A DNA stretch of 64,000 nucleotides. It comes from Synchiropus splendidus. Its lineage: Eukaryota > Chordata > Actinopteri > Syngnathiformes > Callionymidae. The stretch spans positions 10,973,501 through 11,037,500 of the forward strand of contig NC_071347.1 of NCBI RefSeq assembly GCF_027744825.2. Direction: 5' to 3'. The translations under genes were made by a program, and so were the position numbers. Below the pieces are notes generated by a model. That model saw only the letters and a program-made list of their open reading frames with translations, made no database searches and was not told the origin of the DNA. Below, piece after piece: positions 1 to 10,933 of this stretch. Positions within the stretch are counted from its first letter, which is position 1. The number at the start of each line of letters is the position of its first letter.

Positions 1-2031
1 CTTTAATGTGGTATGTGTTCACCCCAGGGATTAGCATGAGAGACTCGGGGTGCTGTGGGAGACACGGCTGCTAATGTGAAAAAGCTTCATAGAGACGTTT
101 ATTTATTTTTGTTGAATTATATTTCATTTTCAATCTAAGCCACCAGGTTCATGATGTGACTGTCACTGTGTTTATTTGATTTAGTCTTTAGGGGGATTTC
201 TCATCAACAATGTGCTTTTCTATTTGTGTCCTTCACGTGTCATTGGTTTCTGTGTGTGCCTGTTTGTCACTAACCTCGGCTTTTTCACTTGGTCTCCAAG
301 TTTTATTTAAAAAGTTTTATTATTTTGGTTTCAAAAAATCAACATTTCCTTGACTGAAGAAGTGCAATGTCAATAAAAACATGGTAGTTGTAGAAGAAGA
401 TGCCTTACTTCGGCGGGACCGAAGTGGGACCCTTCACAGGCTGTGTGTAAGTTTCGCTTGTGAAAAAATGGAATGCATGTAAATTGCTTTTAAATAGTGT
501 GGAAACTAGTTCAATACATTAATGATACAGTTGATGTCACCCTAGACCAGGGGTTGTTAACCTTTTTGATCTAGGGGCCCACCTTTCTCAGGGCCCATTC
601 AATAGAACTGATTCATCACTCAACAACCATATTTAATCTACTTACACGAAAACAAACCAAAACCTTGCAAAATGACCTGAAACCATACGGTCGTTGCAAA
701 GTCATTGAAAGTCCAACCAGCAGCAGAACCAGCTGCAGGTCATTTTTACTATTTAATTTACTAGAGAAAAAAAATACTTTGATGCAAACTGTACGGAAAA
801 TAGGAAAAACTGAATTAAATTCAGAATAAAATAAATAAAATACCATGTCTAAATATCATAAAATAAAAAATAATATATTTTATTTAAACTCCAAAGAAGA
901 TATAAGTGAAGTGTAAATGAACCTATTGCCATAAAATATTCTAATTAATTTTAAAAACTGCTTCAACAGGTGCTTTCATGAACAGTTTTTACTGTTGGGG
1001 GGGTGACATCACATTCTTTAGCATTTTTTTTTCAAGAACTTCTCCATAGTTGTTAACTATCACAGATTTGCAGCTGTCAAGTCAATTCAGTGACACACTA
1101 CTGTCACCATATGTGGCTGTATTGAAAATGAGCATCTCGAGGCACTGACGGCACAGAGGAGTATAACGTAAAAACTTTGAGCGGCCCTCAAGGAGGCGCT
1201 TGCGGCCCAACTATGGGTTCCAGTTCTATGGCTAAGAGTCACTTTCCTAAACTATGCATTTAAACTTTTTACAGGGAGAAAGTAACCCTGTTATAGTTGA
1301 GGGAATGCTCAAAATTTGGCTCTTAATATTTGTAGCTTTTTTTTTTTAGCACTTTCACTGTGCAGTGCATTATGGGACTTGTTGAACCAGAGGGCTAACA
1401 GAAACTTGAGTAATTACTGTTATGTTACAATGTTATTATGTTGTACCATGTTATGCTTCCATCCATAATTCCATCGTGTGTCAGTCCTAGCCTGCAGGCC
1501 TAGAGTTTCACACTCCTGATAGTGATCTAATTACTCTAATACACAATAAAAAAAAAAATGTGCAATGCTCTATTGCACAGTTCTTTCACACCACGTTGTT
1601 AAGAATGGCACCTTTAAAAACACATATCTTCATGTTTCTAGAAAACAGCTAGCTGCAGAAAAAAAGGTGCTCTGTGAAGTCTGTATGCGGCTCTGTTTAC
1701 AACGTATGGTGCGTCATCACTTGCATGATCCTTGGCGGGCTTGGCGTCATGAAGCGAAGGAATCATGTAGCGTGTCGTGCAAGGTTATTTTTAGATCTAG
1801 ATAACTCTGAAATGGATGAACATGGAGTTTTTACACTTCAATATGTGCTAAAGAGATGCTTCAGCTTGCTAACACTGTAGATCACTCCTTCAGCCAGTGA
1901 ATGTATTAGTTCAGTCTGCACACCTTCACAAAAACTCCAGCATTTTGCCTTACACGCTCAGATTTTCATTTTAATGATGTGAGGAGGCTCCAACAGAGTT
2001 AACCTGCTCTCTGGCTCTCTGGCACCCGCAG
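1..2031 (+). other. 3' part of a cadherin intron
   Basis: This stretch lies directly upstream of the first recognisable cadherin exon and ends in a good splice acceptor: a pyrimidine-rich run followed by CAG at 2029-2031. The intron is phase 1, because the next exon begins with the last two bases of a codon. No cadherin-like open segment is visible in either strand of 1-2031, so the upstream exons (extracellular repeats and most of the membrane span) must lie before the window. The intron contains a hAT-like repeat (548-1228); outside it I see only AT-rich unique sequence. Short open frames here have no domain features. Confidence 0.75.
548..1228 (-). mobile_element. hAT-like non-autonomous DNA transposon, copy 1
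   Basis: The left end begins CAGGGGTTGTTAACC, the typical terminal sequence of many vertebrate hAT elements. The right end is a GGCGCTTGCGGCCCAAC-type sequence. The same ~685-bp element occurs in the opposite orientation at 41113-41798, and both copies share end sequences and interior, including a stretch that gives similar but meaningless translations in both. No transposase is visible, so this is a non-autonomous derivative. A clean 8-bp target duplication could not be resolved at this copy. Strand is arbitrary, set opposite to copy 2. Confidence 0.7.
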
Positions 2032-2186
2032 TGTTGATGCTGGGACTCTTCCTCTACTCCTGCTGGAGGCGACACAAGGGCCTGAAAGAAGGTGTGTACC
2101 ACGTGTCGGCACATCATGGCGAGTGGGAGGACATCCGTGAAAACGTTCTGAACTATGATGAGGAAGGAGGAGGCGAGCAGGACCAG
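2032..2186 (+). CDS. Classical cadherin, penultimate coding exon (end of membrane span and juxtamembrane tail)
   Basis: This exon supplies 51 full codons plus two bases of a split first codon. It starts with the hydrophobic end of a transmembrane helix (LMLGLFLYSC), then a basic stop-transfer WRRHK, then the juxtamembrane tail ending YDEEGGGEQDQ. That last motif is the hallmark p120-catenin-binding core of classical cadherins; in the known family it controls surface stability and endocytosis of the adhesion receptor. The exon is bounded by CAG at 2029-2031 and by a GTATGG donor at 2187, a phase 0 junction. Classical cadherin genes commonly break just after this acidic core, which supports the call. 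The preceding GVYHVSAHHGEWEDIREN segment resembles type III (DN/Hz, neural-cadherin-like) cadherins of non-mammalian vertebrates rather than E- or N-cadherin. Subfamily is inference; cadherin identity is firm. Confidence 0.88.
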
Positions 2187-2666
2187 GTATGGCACCCCAC
2201 CAAACCACTATGAACAGAATCATTCTTTTCCTATTCAACATTCTTGTTACATCTCTGAATGATGCCAATAAGTCTTTCACCGAATATCTCTGTGCTAACT
2301 CTGGCACTGCTAGTTTGTTCCAACGAATGAATTTCAGCTGTTGATTTATTTATTTTGGGAACAATGACTGTAGTTTTTTTTTTTTTTTTGAAAAAGAAAT
2401 GTGTGCACATATAGGATGAATGGGCTTATGCTTTGGTGTTTTGTGTGTCCAGTTTGGTTTCAGCATTGGTCCCACCCCTCAGTACTCTACAGTACAGGTG
2501 GGCTCAACTACGATGCTAGTGTTACACACACTAGGAAAATGTTCACACAGAACCACTCTCTGGCACAATGGTGGCAGCCCTTGACAATAATACAGCCAGG
2601 ACAGGACATTTACATCATCAGGAAATGTCTTCATGCTTGCTTCCCCTTCCCCTGCCTCCCCCCTCC

Positions 2667-2700
<34 letters not shown>

Positions 2701-3765
2701 GCTCTATTTAGCCAGTAACAAGGTAAAGATGGAGATTACAAATGATTCTAGCAAAGGCACTACTAACTACTGGGATGTTGTTGTTGGGATGATTTTATTT
2801 TCAGATTTTTCTTCCCAGTTCAGAGTTGATTGCTAACACCTCATCTAGTCAGAAAATATTATTTCTATCAAGAAAATTCTGTCAATATGGCATCAGATAA
2901 ACGCTCTTCTGGTAGATGAAATGTCAATATCTTATTAATAATTTTTACCATGCAGTCATACACATTTATGAAGGTCATATTGCTTGTGATGTTTCTGACA
3001 CTTCTGTTGTGATGTATGACGATATCGTCAGTTTCCGCCATAGCAATATAGTGATGATGAGGTTTTGTGTTCTTATTTTCTGAGCTCAGTAGGTGGCACT
3101 CTTTGACAATGTTAGGTTTCATTGAAAAAGCCGATATGAATGCAGCAGAAAGCAAAGGAAATGAGTGGACTGTTTCATGAAACCACATCACCCCATCACT
3201 CACAGTCACAGGCGGAGAAGTTATGATGGGACAGACAGACGGACACTAGTTTCCGTCAACAGTGTTGTTCCCGTAGCATTGGAACATAAAACAGCATGGC
3301 AATGTAATAACACTGACAGCTCTACAGTACGTCTCAGCCAAGACTCAGACTCACCATCATAACACTTGTTTGACTTTGGTGTTGGAAGCCTGAAGTGTTG
3401 GCCGCTGTTAAAGAGAGAGGCAAAGATCTACCACCTGGAGGCCTCTAGATTTCAGCCAACTAGCTTAAACAGGGACACAGACACTTAATGAAGTCCCTGC
3501 TTTTATTTTAAATGGCTCAGAATGAAGTTCCCCTCTTTACAATCCAATAAATAATTACTGGGTTAATCAATGGAGCTGTTGTGGCCCCCACCACTTCAGA
3601 TAGGCATCTAAATCTGAGTCTTAGCAGCAGGTTCATTTGGCGGCGCAGACAATCGCTGAGCTGAGAGCACATTGGAACAATGTTGTTTTCATTATCTTTT
3701 CAGCTCTCCTCAAAAGATTACGCATGAAAAAGCATCGCTCTTGTTTCCTCTCTTGCTGTCCACAG
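2187..3765 (+). other. Last intron of the cadherin gene
   Basis: A 1,579-bp phase 0 intron runs from a GTATGG donor to a TTGCTGTCCACAG acceptor. It holds a C-rich then T-rich tract at 2641-2697 (about 28 consecutive T) that produces spurious poly-Phe frames. No extra exon with cadherin features is visible. Open reading continues in frame for 129 bases upstream of the acceptor (from 3637), but that stretch does not resemble cadherin tail sequence and the acceptor is strong, so I treat it as intron. Confidence 0.8.
2669..2698 (+). repeat. Long T homopolymer tract
   Basis: About 28 consecutive T follow a CCCTCCCC-type run inside the last cadherin intron. This is simple sequence that may vary in length; no other role is visible. 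Confidence 0.9.
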
Positions 3766-4335
3766 AACGGCTTCAACATGGTGGAGCTGCAGCGCTCCCT
3801 GCAGCCCAGCCCGGCGCAGTCTCTCCGCTACAGCTACCCGCACAGCCTCGTCTCCTGCCCCCAGAGTAAAGCCCCGCAGGGCGACAACAGGAAGGGGATG
3901 TCCAATGTTAATGGCAGCGCAGCAATCGCCCTGCGCCTGGCCATCCCCCCCTCAGAGAACCCCGAATCCCTGCCGTCACCTTTGACCTTCCGCCGCTCTC
4001 AGAAAGCCCTGTCCTTCTCCAGCCAGGACTTGGCCCGCTATTTGTGCGAGGTCATCAGAGACATGGAGCAGCCCGATCAGCTGGGGACCATGACCACGCC
4101 GCGGCGTCCCAAAAGGAAAGAGCGCAGCCTGGCTGCGGTGCGGTCCCTCAGCTCACTAAACGCATCTCAGGGGTCGGAGGTCAAGCCTCAAGGAGCTCAA
4201 AGCGCTCGATCAGACAAGTTCAAAACCCTTCGAGCCGTGGTGAGCGATTTGAGGGGAGACGGGAGGAATCCAGAGCGTCAGGGAGAGAAAGCGAAGGAGA
4301 GCAGAGGGCAGCCGAACTGCGAAAAGAGCGGCTGA
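3766..4335 (+). CDS. Classical cadherin, terminal coding exon (catenin-binding cytoplasmic tail)
   Basis: This exon encodes 189 residues and a TGA at 4333-4335. It continues in frame from the DQ of the previous exon as NGFNMVELQRSLQPSPAQSL, which occupies the place of the DYDLSQLHRGL-type segment of classical cadherins and looks closest to the type III group. Further on, LARYLCEVIRDMEQ precedes SLAAVRSLSSLNAS (the place of the conserved GSLAGSLSSL run) and then SDKFKTLRAVV, which seems to replace the usual WGPRFxxLAxMY beta-catenin contact. The tail would anchor the receptor to catenins and actin at cell junctions. The oddity is that the tryptophan and the acidic, serine-rich catenin contacts are lost or altered and the end is basic (PKRKER). 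This could be real divergence or an old frameshift. The exon is GC-richer than its flanks, as expected of coding DNA. Confidence 0.85.
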   Translation, partial: NGFNMVELQRSLQPSPAQSLRYSYPHSLVSCPQSKAPQGDNRKGMSNVNGSAAIALRLAIPPSENPESLPSPLTFRRSQKALSFSSQDLARYLCEVIRDMEQPDQLGTMTTPRRPKRKERSLAAVRSLSSLNASQGSEVKPQGAQSARSDKFKTLRAVVSDLRGDGRNPERQGEKAKESRGQPNCEKSG

Positions 4336-4765
4336 AGCACGTCGAACAACAAGCCTGTAAAACAGCAACGCTAACAGCAGACAGGGGGCGATGGAATTCC
4401 GCAGAGAGACAATTAAATGTGGATTCGCAGAAAGTGGGGCGCTGCCCACAGTCTGTGCGAATTCCTCTCTAAATGTACTGTATTGATAAAACTTTGAACA
4501 TTGGAGCTCTTTGATATAACATGAATGATCAGATGTGACGTATTGTTTACTCAGCATTACACTGTACAGTACTTACTCCACTGACAGCACTTTTGGAAGT
4601 CAATCTCTTCACATGAAACGTACGACGGTGATGTTCACGGAGGCCAGCGATCGCCCGGCAAGTCTCCTCCAGCTCATGAAATTATTTATGTGACGAAAGC
4701 AACTTTGGTTTCATTTGTATTCTCTTTGTTCTTTTAAATAAATGAATATCTTTGCTAATGAATCT
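4336..4765 (+). other. 3' UTR of the cadherin gene
   Basis: The stretch after the TGA runs to a canonical poly(A) signal at 4737-4742 followed within about 25 bases by a T/GT-rich segment (GGGACTTTTTGTTTGT), a typical cleavage and polyadenylation arrangement. Cleavage is expected near 4755-4765. Overlapping open frames on both strands (for example 4044-4472 +) are shadows of the terminal exon and UTR. Confidence 0.65.
4737..4742 (+). terminator. Poly(A) signal AATAAA
   Basis: An exact AATAAA lies about 400 bases after the cadherin stop codon, with a downstream GT/T-rich element. It is the first canonical signal after the stop and the likeliest 3' end of the transcript. Confidence 0.65.
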
Positions 4766-7130
4766 TGGGACTTTTTGTTTGTACTTTTCACAAGGTAAGT
4801 CTGGCCTTTCTATTCCCTCCTTACCTCTGGGCAAATTCAGAATTTTATGTGAGTCTGAATATCAGGTATCAAACATGAAGCTCCAGGGTTGGAGACCTCC
4901 CACCGTGACATTTTATGCTGTGCGCCAGAGGAGAAAAAATGGAAAGAAAAAGACATTTTCAGTCTTCAAATCTCATTTTCCAATGTTGTCAAGTCAATGG
5001 TTTAAGATCATCAATCTCTGATTTGAAGACATGATAAAGATAAAGATCAATCGATGATGCCCAGGTGACACTCCCACCTAAATGGCAGCACGCCCGACAT
5101 GGGAGCATCTCAGAATCCCTCAGTCTGAGCTGGCAGATGTTGCCAGGTAGAAGGACATTTAGCGCTCCCTGTTGAAGCTGCTGCCCCCACGACCCAATGA
5201 TGCAAAAGCAGGTGAGGATAGTACAAATTAACTGTGAATATGAAGCAGTCAAAACAACGAAAAAAATAAACTATCATGAATGTATGAAATTTTGTTTTGT
5301 TTTGTTTTGTTTTGTTTTGTTTTGTTTTGATGAAGTCGTGGAGTCTCCTGGACAGTTTCTTTCTTTGCTTCCTTCGAAGGGAGCCTTCAAAGGAACACTG
5401 ACCTTTCAGCTCTTTGTTCCCATCAATTTTCATTTCTGCTGAACTCTAGCATTCAAAAGAACAAATCACCGAGAAGTGCCCAGTGGCTTTCATAGATCAG
5501 CGGGTCACTGCTCCCCCAAGCACAGGATTAAAGACTTTTAAAATGCATTATTAACTTGTAGTTTATTTTTTTTATTTGTATTTTTTGTTTGTTTGTTTAG
5601 TTCCCTCCACATTTGCTGTTATATGCTGTTTTTACTCATAACAAACATCAGAATGAAAGATGAGGAACAACATGCCAAACCAAACATGTATTTGAAGACA
5701 TCAATATAACTGAAAAAAAGGATATGGCACAGTTATTAAAGATATCAATATGTGTGGTTATACAGTGAAATCAATATATATAAAAAAAGATTTTTAAATC
5801 AAACACATGAAAGACAATGTCAATCCGGTGGTGCTTGTTTTCCCTGACACCCCATTAATTAGTTAATAGTTTTGAACCAGAGTACAGCAGTGTTGTTCAC
5901 ATTAAACCCTCAGCTTTACTTCTCACACTGAAGCGTCACTTGCACTGATGCATTCAGGGAAATCCGTGTTCTGATCCAAGACACCCGGTTCTCCAACACC
6001 TTCGCGAATCTTGGTAAACAGAACCGGTTGTATTTTAACTTTCAAAAGGCAGCGACGTGAAGAAAGTGAATCTCGGGGTTTCTACTTTCTATAACCTCCA
6101 CTTTCAGCAGTCCAACCCGAACTTCGGGGAGTCCGGCAAACGCAGCAGGGGTCCATCGGTCTCTCTTACTCCGCACTTCGTTGGCTGTTTTTCCTGGAGT
6201 TAAGCTGCTGTGACACTGCAGCGACCGCGGGGGACGCTGACGGAGCAGCAGTATATCTGCTTTCTCTTTCTTCTCATTGATTATTTAACAGCCCCCTTTC
6301 TTCTTCTTCACGACTCTGGCTGCGATAACTCAGACTGGGCCCAAGACTCGTCCCTCCAACCGCGTCACACCCCATCAACCGGTTCGACTTTTCGATCATC
6401 GTTCAATTGAGCGCGGGTCTACCGCGGGTGAACACTGCCATCTGTTGGTGGGCTGCCAACACTACACTACCTGTGGGAGGTTGTTCCAGGCGATATGAAA
6501 TCCCATGTTCCATCGACGAAAGCACTGGCGATATTTAAAGAAGCACTATTTATTGATGACCCGTGCAGGCTGGTGCCACTTGAAGCCCGGTTTGCAAACC
6601 AATGTACTTCACCTCTGGAGTAAACAGTATCACTTTCATTGAGAGAGCGGCTCTTTCTGCGCGGATCCAGCTGCACGTGGCAGAGTGAGAGGAAACGCCA
6701 GGATCAGTCTGGATGTCTCATGTGTAACACCCTGTTTTGCCACTCTCTGATAATGATCCGCAGTCAAGTGAGAGCGGATCTGACAGCTCCCCGATGACAC
6801 AGTTAGAAACACTCGCTTTTTAAAAACGAGCCTCGCTTTTGGCGAAACTTGCCGGGATGAATGATAAAGGATAAGACATGAAACCTCCTGTCACTTGCCA
6901 ATGCACGCCAGCGCTGCTCTGCCTGTAGGGGGCACTGCGCGCCGTAAACTGAAATGGTCACCAGTGGCGCGACATGCAGTACATATGGTTTTTGTTTTGC
7001 TTTTCAAGAAACAGCAGAATAGCAGGTGCATTTACATGCTTTACGCCATCTTTACGACAAAAGTATTTTAAAAATAAATTTACAAAGTTATTCAATTAAA
7101 AAAAAAAAACTAGCCAGAAGTCTGAATACT
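4766..7130. other. Intergenic sequence, no gene seen
   Basis: No exon-like reading frame with domain features is seen on either strand. Positions 4766-5980 are ordinary AT-rich sequence apart from a TTTTG microsatellite. Positions about 5980-6960 are richer in GC and CpG (for example GCGACCGCGGGGGACGC near 6221) than their surroundings. That could be a small regulatory or alternative first-exon region, but I see no splice-ready coding segment. Positions 6960-7130 are AT-rich and featureless. Confidence 0.6.
5291..5330 (+). repeat. (TTTTG)n microsatellite
   Basis: About eight consecutive TTTTG units occur in unique sequence. The reverse strand reads as a Lys/Thr/Asn low-complexity frame, which is not a gene. 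Confidence 0.95.
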
Positions 7131-7133
7131 GTT

Positions 7134-7545
7134 ATAACACCTTTAAATATTTCCAACCTTCATTCATTCATTCAAGAAAATGAGAGAAAACACATAAAGA
7201 TATAAAATGTATGAGATAATGTTTTTTTTTAATTGCACTTCATACCTGAAAAAATAAGCACGTACTATCACTTCAACATTATTACTATTAATAATAATAA
7301 TAATTATTATTATTATCATTATTATTGTTATTGTTAATGATAATAATGGGTGTATATATATGTTATATGTTATATATTACACCTTTAAATATTAACATAT
7401 ATATGTTGTTACACCTTTAAATATTTTCAACCTTAATCCATAGCAAACACTAAGAAAATTTACGTGAGATAATACATAAAGATATTTTTAATTGCACTTC
7501 ATACCTGAAAAAATAACCAAGTACTATCACTTCAACATTATTATC
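7134..7545. repeat. Diverged local duplication, AT-rich, with AAT/ATT palindromes
   Basis: Two related stretches, about 7134-7290 and 7408-7545, share ACACCTTTAAATATT, CATAAAGATAT, ATTGCACTTCATACCTGAAA and ACTATCACTTCAACATTATT in the same order. A third partial start lies near 7376. Between the units an (AAT)n run meets an (ATT)n run at 7289-7330, giving a self-complementary segment. This is a local tandem duplication mediated by or enriched in simple repeats; no function is apparent. Confidence 0.8.
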
Positions 7546-7550
7546 ATTAT

Positions 7551-7596
7551 TAGTAGTAGTAGTAGTAGTAATAATAATAATAATAATAATAATAAA
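7551..7596 (+). repeat. (AGT)n(AAT)n microsatellite
   Basis: About six AGT units grade into about nine AAT units, immediately following the duplicated AT-rich stretch. Confidence 0.92.
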
Positions 7597-7618
7597 GGTC
7601 ATGGGCTAGAATTCCAGG

Positions 7619-7623
7619 TATAT

Positions 7624-7682
<59 letters not shown>
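7619..7682. repeat. (TA)n microsatellite
   Basis: About 32 TA units with one AAA interruption near 7636. The poly-Ile/Tyr reading frames on both strands here are artefacts of this repeat. Confidence 0.95.
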
Positions 7683-7683
<1 letters not shown>

Positions 7684-9280
7684 CTACTGTAATCTACCGT
7701 ATCTTTGTTTTCAGAACAAGGAGGTTGTTTGCTTTTTTGCCAAGCGTCTCTGTGTCTCTGACCCGATTCATTTTCGTCCAAGCTGAACCTTTCCCATCGA
7801 TTCTCATGTCTCACGTCTGTCTGGGATGGCTGTGACTGTGACACGTGTGGTGAGGATTTAACTGCTTTCATTCCTCTTGTCCTCCCTGAAGGCCGAGTTG
7901 CTTCCTAAAGTTTTGTAGCTTCCTTCCTGCTACCATCAGAAGTGGTCCATTGTGGATCGAGGAAGGGCACGTCGTAAACGTTTCTATTCAAATTGTAATA
8001 TTTTGAATGTGACCTTGCGACTTTGAAAATGCAAAATCTTCCTGTCATTCTATATTAATCACATGAATCTTAAAGGTTGTATTGAGTGTAGACAGTTTTC
8101 TGAATGTTGTAAAGAATTACCATGCAGCTCTGGTTCTAAACCTTGGGATGATTTGGGCTCAGGTTAAATGACTTTGCAACATTAAAAATGGTCTATCTTC
8201 ATAGCTATTTTTTGTGATGATTCTCTTTGAGTATCTTCTTGGCATCAAAGTTAATTTTTTGTATTTAGGTGTGCGTGTGACGCCTCATGAACATGACACT
8301 TGACCAGTCCAAAGTTCAGTATTTTCCTTTCAGATTAACATGTGACATTTTTCAGAGTAGCCAATGAAATGCATCTGTGCTGATCCTCGGCAGGATTTTT
8401 AAAGTGGTGATGGTTGGGGGCCGCAGTGGGGGCAGCTTAGTCTGGAGGTGGAGCGTCACAGGAGCTGCATGTTTGATGTGACGGCTGGAGATTGTTAGAA
8501 TGAGGCCTGACACAGGGATCCGACTCTCCAGAACCAAGTCGGTCGTCCAGTCAGGCTGTCAGTCAGTTTTGAGTCCAGCTCTGTTTACTCTTGTGTTAAT
8601 AATGTGTGTTTGTGTGACTGTGTGTGTGTGTGTGTGTGGGTGAGTCTGTTTCTCCTCAGGCAATGGATCTGGGAGAAGTGACAGTGTGGCGTGGCCCTCT
8701 GTCAGTCGCCCAGTAAAGTGGCATGCGTGTCAGTTCTCCTGACAGACGCTCTCATCCTGCTGGCCAACGATGGCGACTGCAAATGTGGGACATGTCTTGT
8801 GACAGAGCGACGCGGCCTACACGACAACTCGGCACGCAGATGGGACATGAGCAGTCAAGTTTGATGTGAGAGGGTCAGAGCTGAAGGCCTGAGTTCTCCG
8901 CCTCTGACTGAAAGCTGAAGTGATCGCAGCACAGCTTGAGACACTGCGACTATGTTGGTCCTCATTCGGTGCTCTTTGCTGGTTGTTGGACAGAGAAGAG
9001 GAACGCTTAACTGTTCCCCTCTGCCAGTGGGTGGTCCCGCTAGCTCACCCTACTCTCCTCCAAAATATGTGAGTTTTAGCGTTTCAAAATTTAAAAAAAT
9101 AAAATGAAAAAAATTGTGTGAGTTTCTAATCTTTCTAGTTTGTTCAACGTCAATGTCTTCTAATTCCATTCAATCTTCTTAAAAACTCATGTAACCAAGT
9201 GTGAATAGTTCCATAGTCCCATTTAACTGACCTTGGTCACAGTTTTGAGGTCATGATATTGCATTCATTTGCTGCCCAGC
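7683..9280. other. Intergenic sequence, no gene seen
   Basis: Mixed-composition unique sequence with short frames on both strands but none with recognisable protein features. A (GT)n run occurs at 8620-8638. Positions 8640-8950 are somewhat GC-richer, without clear exon structure. Confidence 0.6.
8620..8638 (+). repeat. (GT)n microsatellite
   Basis: A short pure TG/GT run of about nine units. Confidence 0.9.
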
Positions 9281-9288
9281 CTCTAGAT

Positions 9289-9832
9289 CAGAGGTGGGCA
9301 ATTACATTTCCGAAAGGGCCACATTAGAAACTGTAACCTTTGTGAGGGGCCATCATGCCAAAATAAAGACAGTGATGACTACAGAAAAATGTCCAAATAT
9401 CCAAAATATATACTTAAGTAACAAGGACAAAATGAACCTGAGAAGATGAAATGAAATTACTGGTATTAGAAACTGTAAATATGCCATGAAACTGATTACA
9501 ATATTTCATTTTATATGCACTTAGGTTGAATATAAACAACTATGGACTAGACAAGGCAATTTATTTCCAAATATAGTTTCAGTGTTCCTTCAATGTATTT
9601 TGAGGAACAAGAAAAACTCAAAAGTGCCCAATGAACAGAAGAAAATTTTGGTCTTAAAACAAGGACATGCTATGTTTACTGCTGAAGTGGTAGGGCTGAC
9701 TAAAACAGAAAGAACAAAAAAAAGGACAAATAAGGACATATTAGTTACAGTTTTATTCTGACGTCAAACAAGCCATGAAAATACAGTCATCGGGCCATAT
9801 ATGGCCCCTGGGCCGTACTTTGCCCAGGTCTG
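9289..9832. mobile_element. hAT-family MITE with perfect target duplication
   Basis: This 544-bp element begins CAGAGGTGGGCAA and ends TTGCCCAGGTCTG, near-perfect terminal inverted repeats. It is flanked on both sides by the identical 8-bp CTCTAGAT (9281-9288 and 9833-9840), the duplication length characteristic of hAT transposition. The subterminal GGGCC-rich segments (AAAGGGCCACAT and ATATGGCCCCTGGGCC) are typical of a common vertebrate hAT group. No transposase frame remains. The intact duplication suggests the insertion is not very old. Confidence 0.92.
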
Positions 9833-9840
9833 CTCTAGAT

Positions 9841-10933
9841 GAACCTTCTCACTCTAGGATCCTATCCTTCACAAACTAAACTGTCTGACTATCTATCCCA
9901 CACAGACAAAAAGAAATGAAATAAATATATGTTTTATAAAAATAAATAAATAAAATCAACTCTGTTTTATCAGAATTTTCTTTATTATATACTGTATTGA
10001 AGCATGTCCGCCCTTTTTGTGAAATCGCACTATACTATATACAGTATATGTTGTTGTTGTTCTTGAAAGTTATGTGTGTCAGTATTCTTTGTTTTTAAAG
10101 GAATTTAGTAGTTAGTACACGTTAGCTGAATTTTCACAAGCTTTGTTCTTCATCCTTTTTAGTTCATATTCCAGTAAATGATCCTGTTTTTGTCATTATT
10201 TTTGAAATTACACAATTTCATCATATTTATGTTGTGATCTTTATTTATTTATTTTTTGTTTTTTATGACGTCAAGCGCATGTGGTTGCTCGTGCCCACCT
10301 TCAGGGGGCAGTGTTAGCCACACCTTCACCTCTGTGCTCACGTCACTCTGCATGTTTCACCTCACTTTTCCATGTAGCAAAGATGCACCACAACACCTCC
10401 CTCCCTCACTCTCGCCACACTTTATCATTGACTGTATTTAATGGCACAATCGTGATGGATCCTGTGGACCGCTGATTTATTGATCTCTCCGCTCGGCTGA
10501 GCGGTGAATACTCAACTAGTTCCCAATCACCTCCAGAATTCACCTTCCTGTCTTTGCCCAAAGTTGAGAGCTCTTCTCCCCCGGAGCGCCAACAGTGACT
10601 CTGAGGCAGTAGCAGCATATTGTTGGGGATCCGGCGACCGTGGTCATCGCCTTGTGTCAAAAGGCTGGATCCATCCATCAGCGAGGAAGAGGAGGGTGGT
10701 GCAGAATGGCGGTGGTGAGGAAGAGAGGCGGCTGACAGATGGCCTCAGTGAGTGAATCATTGACAGCAGCCTGCTAACGGATGCTGCCTCCATCAATAGC
10801 TCAAAGCTGGTGTGATGAATTACTGCAGACAAACAATGCTGAGTAAGCAAATGCGTTTTTAACAAAGCCAGGTGGAAATATGGAACGCTGCGGCCCGCTT
10901 TTCTGCACACACCAATGTTGCTTCCAATCGTTT
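9841..10933. other. Intergenic sequence, no gene seen
   Basis: AT-rich to about 10250, then more balanced at 10260-10800. Short overlapping frames on both strands at 10250-10910 lack domains. Nothing else is supported. Confidence 0.6.

Noticed and set aside
2401..2718. 105-codon frame ending in poly-Phe
   Set aside because: It is intronic and partly made by a 28-base T tract; no domain.
3637..3765. In-frame upstream extension of the terminal cadherin exon (open from 3637)
   Set aside because: It has no cadherin-like sequence, and a strong acceptor at 3765 gives a phase 0 join to the previous exon.
4044..4472. 142-codon + frame overlapping the cadherin tail
   Set aside because: It overlaps the coding exon in another frame, runs into the 3' UTR, and the cadherin-like residues lie in the frame ending at 4335.
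7492..7871. Poly-Ile/Tyr and Ser/Asn frames around 7.5-7.9 kb
   Set aside because: Produced by (AGT)n, (AAT)n and (TA)n microsatellites.
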